A stretch of DNA of 9,442 bases from an uncultured Acidobacteriota bacterium (lineage in GTDB: Bacteria; Acidobacteriota; Blastocatellia; Pyrinomonadales; Pyrinomonadaceae): assembly GCA_946480545.1 (NCBI GenBank), contig CAMLKY010000047.1, forward strand, positions 1 to 9,442. Direction: 5' to 3'. Under the pieces are notes generated by a model. It had not been told where the DNA came from. It ran no database searches and saw only the letters and a list, made by a program, of their open reading frames with translations. The position numbers were made by a program, and so were the translations under genes. Below, one piece after another: positions 7,031 through 9,442 of the stretch (its first letter is position 1; the number at the start of each line of letters is the position of its first letter).

Positions 7031-8013
7031 ATGAAGAAAGCGTTGATCACAGGGATTACGGGACAGGATGGAAGTTACCTTACTGAGATCCTGCTTGAAA
7101 AAGGCTACGAGGTCCACGGCATCATTCGCCGGTCGAGCTCATTCAATACCGGTCGCATAAATCACCTCTACGGCGATCCGGAGATCCTCGACAAGAAACT
7201 GTTTCTCCACTACGGCGATCTCATCGACACGAGCAGCCTTAATCGCCTGTTGGAAAAGATCGAGCCGGACGAGATATACAATCTCGCCGCACAGAGTCAC
7301 GTGAAGGTCTCATTCGAGATCCCCGATTACACGGCGCAGGTCGACGGTCTCGGGACGCTTCGATTCCTGGATGCGATCCGCGAGAGCTCTTCGGATACTG
7401 GACGATCGTGAACTTCCGCGAGGCGTACGGCATATTCGCGTCGAACGGCATCCTGTTCAATCACGAATCGCCGCGCCGGGGTAAGACATTCGTCACCAAG
7501 AAGATCACAAGGGAAGTCGCCCGCATTGCATTCGGCCAGTCGAAGACGCTCGCACTGGGAAATCTCGACGCGAAGCGCGACTGGGGGTACGCACCCGAAT
7601 ACTGCGAAGGGATGTGGAGGATAGTCCAGCACGACTCGGCGGATGACTTTGTCCTCGCGACCGGTGAGACGCACACCGTACGGGAGTTTGCCGAACGCGC
7701 TTTCGGGTTTATCGGCATCACGCTGGATTGGTCCGGCGAGGGCGCCGACGAGGTCGGTAAGATCTCGAACATCGACCGTTCAGTTTTTGAGGAAAAGGTC
7801 GGTGAGCCGCCGTCACATACGGCGGCGGGCGATACGGTGGTCAAGGTCGATCCCGATTACTTTCGTCCGACGGAGGTCGATCTCCTCATCGGCGACGCCT
7901 CGAAAGCCGAGGCCGAACTAGGCTGGAAGGCGAAGACCACATTCCGCGAGCTGGTTGAACTGATGGTCGAAGCCGACATCAAATTCGTAAAGTATCCCGA
8001 ACTCGACTATTAA
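7031..8013 (+). pseudogene. gmd: GDP-mannose 4,6-dehydratase, disrupted by an internal frame-shifting deletion
   Basis: Intact Gmd removes water from GDP-mannose to give GDP-4-keto-6-deoxy-mannose. Here the N-terminal part (ATG 7031) is a good match: GITGQDGSY (G8, G11, G14), [21 protein letters not shown], up to LDAIRES (residue 119, ending 7387). The frame then gives a few unrelated residues and stops at 7409-7411. From 7387, shifted by one frame, the text [15 protein letters not shown] resumes and runs as good Gmd ([26 protein letters not shown]) to the TAA at 8011-8013. Compared with E. coli Gmd from memory, about 42 residues are missing between the halves, including the TSE motif and the YxxxK motif, that is, the catalytic residues. 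The pieces total 119 plus 208 residues; adding 42 gives about 369, close to the usual 373. The GTG at 7408 overlapping the TGA imitates a coupled second gene but lies inside conserved sequence. A real deletion and an assembly error both remain possible. Confidence 0.93.
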
Positions 8014-8016
8014 TTG

Positions 8017-8988
8017 ATGCCGAACACGAAGGTCGTTGCAGTCACTCCAGTTCACAACCGAAAAGACCTAACGCTCGGTTGTTTGCGGAGCCTGTACGCT
8101 GCGGACCTTCACGGGATTGACCTTCATGTCGTAATAGTTGATGACGGTTCGACTGACGGCACGGCCGAAGCTGTGCGTGCCGAGTTTCCGAATGTCGAGA
8201 TCGTTCCGGGAGACGGAAATCTCTGGTACACCGCCGGGATGAATCGGGGGATCGCCGCAGCGTTGACACATGATCCGGACTTCGTGTTGGGGATGAACAA
8301 CGATTCGGAATTCGATCCCAAGTTTCTCCGCTCGATGGTCGAGACCGCGCGAGCGACCCCGCGGTCGGTCGTAGGGGCAGTACTCGTAAATTGGGATGAT
8401 CGCAAGAGCATATTTCAGGTCGCTCCCAAATGGAGCACGTGGTGGGGAGGCATGAGGCACTGGGTAAAGCAATCGCTCGATACTCTCCCGGCCACTCCAT
8501 TCCGGGTCGAGCTGATCGTGGGGAATTGTCTTTTGTTTCCGGCCGAATCTATCAGGGAAGTCGGACTGATGGATGAAAAGCGCCTTCCGCAGTACGGTGA
8601 CGCGGAGTACACGCCTCGGATGCGGAAAAAAGGCTGGACGCTTTTGATCGATCCGCAGGCCCGGGTCTATTGCAAGCCGAATGATGTGCCGCAGCGATTC
8701 AAGTCAATGTCCCCCTCGACGTTCATTAGCAAGACGTTTCTCGATCCGCATCAGCCGCACAGTCTTCGCCGCCGAATCAATGCGACTGTCGGAAGTGCGC
8801 CGAACGCTTTACAGGGATATCTCGCTGTCCTTGTTTTCTTCATTCGCCTGCTGTTGCGGAGAAATCTCGAAGGCAGTTATGCCGCGACACTCGATGAACA
8901 ACCTCTCTCGGAGATCTACCGCGATGCAACTCTGGGAGCCGCCGGCGGACGGCCGTCACCGCCCCGTACGACAAGCGCACTAGGGTAA
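8017..8988 (+). CDS. Glycosyltransferase family 2 (GT-A fold)
   Basis: This enzyme probably moves a sugar from a nucleotide donor to a lipid-linked repeat unit at the cytoplasmic face of the membrane. The 323-residue product begins with a GT-A nucleotide-binding region (VVAVTPVHNRKDLT), the VIVDDGSTDGT motif (D42, D43), the segment GNLWYTAGMNRGI typical of rhamnosyltransferase-like family members, the DxD-equivalent MNNDSEF (N94-D96) and a later acidic motif YGDAEY (D195), placed where the catalytic base is expected. Residues about 267-276 (GYLAVLVFFI) with the basic stretch after them could anchor it at the membrane. The ATG at 8017 follows the gmd stop by three bases, indicating transcription in the same operon; a TTG at 8014 is a less likely start. 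The donor and acceptor cannot be told from the sequence. The last 30 residues (Pro/Arg/Gly-rich) match no motif I know. Confidence 0.88.
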   Translation: MPNTKVVAVTPVHNRKDLTLGCLRSLYAADLHGIDLHVVIVDDGSTDGTAEAVRAEFPNVEIVPGDGNLWYTAGMNRGIAAALTHDPDFVLGMNNDSEFDPKFLRSMVETARATPRSVVGAVLVNWDDRKSIFQVAPKWSTWWGGMRHWVKQSLDTLPATPFRVELIVGNCLLFPAESIREVGLMDEKRLPQYGDAEYTPRMRKKGWTLLIDPQARVYCKPNDVPQRFKSMSPSTFISKTFLDPHQPHSLRRRINATVGSAPNALQGYLAVLVFFIRLLLRRNLEGSYAATLDEQPLSEIYRDATLGAAGGRPSPPRTTSALG

Positions 8989-9001
8989 ACCCACTTCGTA
9001 A

Positions 9002-9013
9002 CGATCGATCGAT
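9002..9013. repeat. Short CGAT tandem repeat before the last gene
   Basis: Three copies of CGAT in a row lie in the 33-base gap between the two glycosyltransferase genes. Being in a non-coding gap, a change in copy number would alter spacing only. With so few copies it may be chance. Confidence 0.3.
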
Positions 9014-9021
9014 TATTCAGG

Positions 9022-9442
9022 ATGGACAAGAAACCTCGGCTCGTATTCGCATGGAATTATCTGAGCTGGGGTGGAGCGCAGGTCTGGTTTCTCGCGATCA
9101 TGAAGCTGGCCCGGGACGAATGGGATATTCTTGTGATCCTACCCCGGGCCTCGTCGCGTGAGATCGTCCGGTACCTTGAAGAGCTTGGCATCGAGTATAA
9201 GTTCGTCGATTACCATCTCGACTTCGAGCCGGCGCCGAGTGTAAGTCGAAAGATCGCACGCCAGACGAATCGGGTAAGAATCGAGACGGCCACCTTCCGC
9301 GAGCTGCTCAAGTTCGATGTCCGCAACACAATATTTCATGTCGAGATAGCTCCGTGGCAGTCGGTCGCATTTATCACTGCGATGTCGTTGCGTGGTGCGA
9401 AGCTTTTTATAACGCTACACAATTTCCTTCCAAGCGATGCGC
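9022..9442 (+). CDS. Glycosyltransferase, GT-B fold, GT4-like (N-terminal part, cut by window edge)
   Basis: The frame is open from the ATG at 9022 to the window end, giving 140 residues. It has the look of the acceptor-binding Rossmann half of a GT-B glycosyltransferase: a first strand and loop PRLVFAWNYLSWGGAQVWF, where GGAQ resembles the GGxE loop of GT4 enzymes; a second strand WDILVILPR; a helix REIVRYLEELGIEYKFVD; and AKLFITLHNFLPSDA, matching the strand followed by His that precedes the usual loop in this family. The donor-binding C-terminal domain with the family's EX7E motif lies outside the window, so family membership rests on the N-terminus alone. It starts 33 bases after the family 2 glycosyltransferase, probably in the same operon. 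An AGG touches the ATG and so is too close to act as a normal ribosome binding site. The sugar is unknown. Confidence 0.72.
   Translation, partial: MDKKPRLVFAWNYLSWGGAQVWFLAIMKLARDEWDILVILPRASSREIVRYLEELGIEYKFVDYHLDFEPAPSVSRKIARQTNRVRIETATFRELLKFDVRNTIFHVEIAPWQSVAFITAMSLRGAKLFITLHNFLPSDA

Noticed and set aside
7408..8013. A separate gene starting at GTG 7408, overlapping the previous one by GTGA
   Set aside because: Conserved Gmd sequence continues upstream of the GTG (LFGYWTI from 7387), so the GTG is an internal Val codon of a broken gmd.
1..9442. Apparent abundance of GATC sites across the window
   Set aside because: It appears to follow from frequent ATC (Ile) codons after G-ending codons and from GAT-C contexts; I did not count it, and it does not cluster in non-coding DNA.

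Overview
The window looks like the chromosome of a moderately GC-rich, Gram-negative-type (two-membrane) bacterium. It carries a housekeeping DNA repair gene on the minus strand and, diverging from it, the start of an exopolysaccharide or capsule locus on the plus strand. An outer-membrane polysaccharide export protein implies a second membrane. The protein style (SLBB-containing exporter, fused Wzz-tyrosine kinase with a Tyr-rich tail, almost no Shine-Dalgarno sequences) would fit a lineage such as Acidobacteriota. That placement is inference; nothing here proves the phylum.

Layout. 1-2253 (minus): mutS, 751 N-terminal codons, C-terminus cut off by the window edge. 2254-2460: divergent intergenic region with a long imperfect palindrome at 2344-2373 and a possible mutS promoter. 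2461-3453: secreted polysaccharide export (OPX/Wza-family) protein. 3473-5956: Wzz/Wzc-type polysaccharide co-polymerase fused to a BY-type tyrosine kinase. 5957-6037: short spacer with two touching inverted repeats. 6038-7015: fcl, GDP-L-fucose synthase. 7031-8013: gmd, GDP-mannose 4,6-dehydratase, broken by an internal frame-shifting deletion. 8017-8988: family 2 glycosyltransferase. 9022-end: N-terminal part of a GT-B (GT4-like) glycosyltransferase, cut by the window edge.

How the genes work together. Gmd and Fcl would turn GDP-mannose into GDP-L-fucose. The two glycosyltransferases would add sugars to the growing repeat unit. The Wzz/kinase protein would control chain length and export, working with the OPX channel in the outer membrane. 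The six plus-strand genes lie close together (gaps of 3-81 bases) and probably form one operon.

The main surprise is gmd. Its two halves look like two genes overlapping by a GTGA. Read together they are one Gmd that lacks about 42 residues holding the whole catalytic core (the TSE and YxxxK motifs), with a frameshift at the junction. Either the strain has lost this enzyme and needs another GDP-4-keto-6-deoxymannose source, or the assembly collapsed here. No unknown defence, mobile or RNA-guided system was found in the window.
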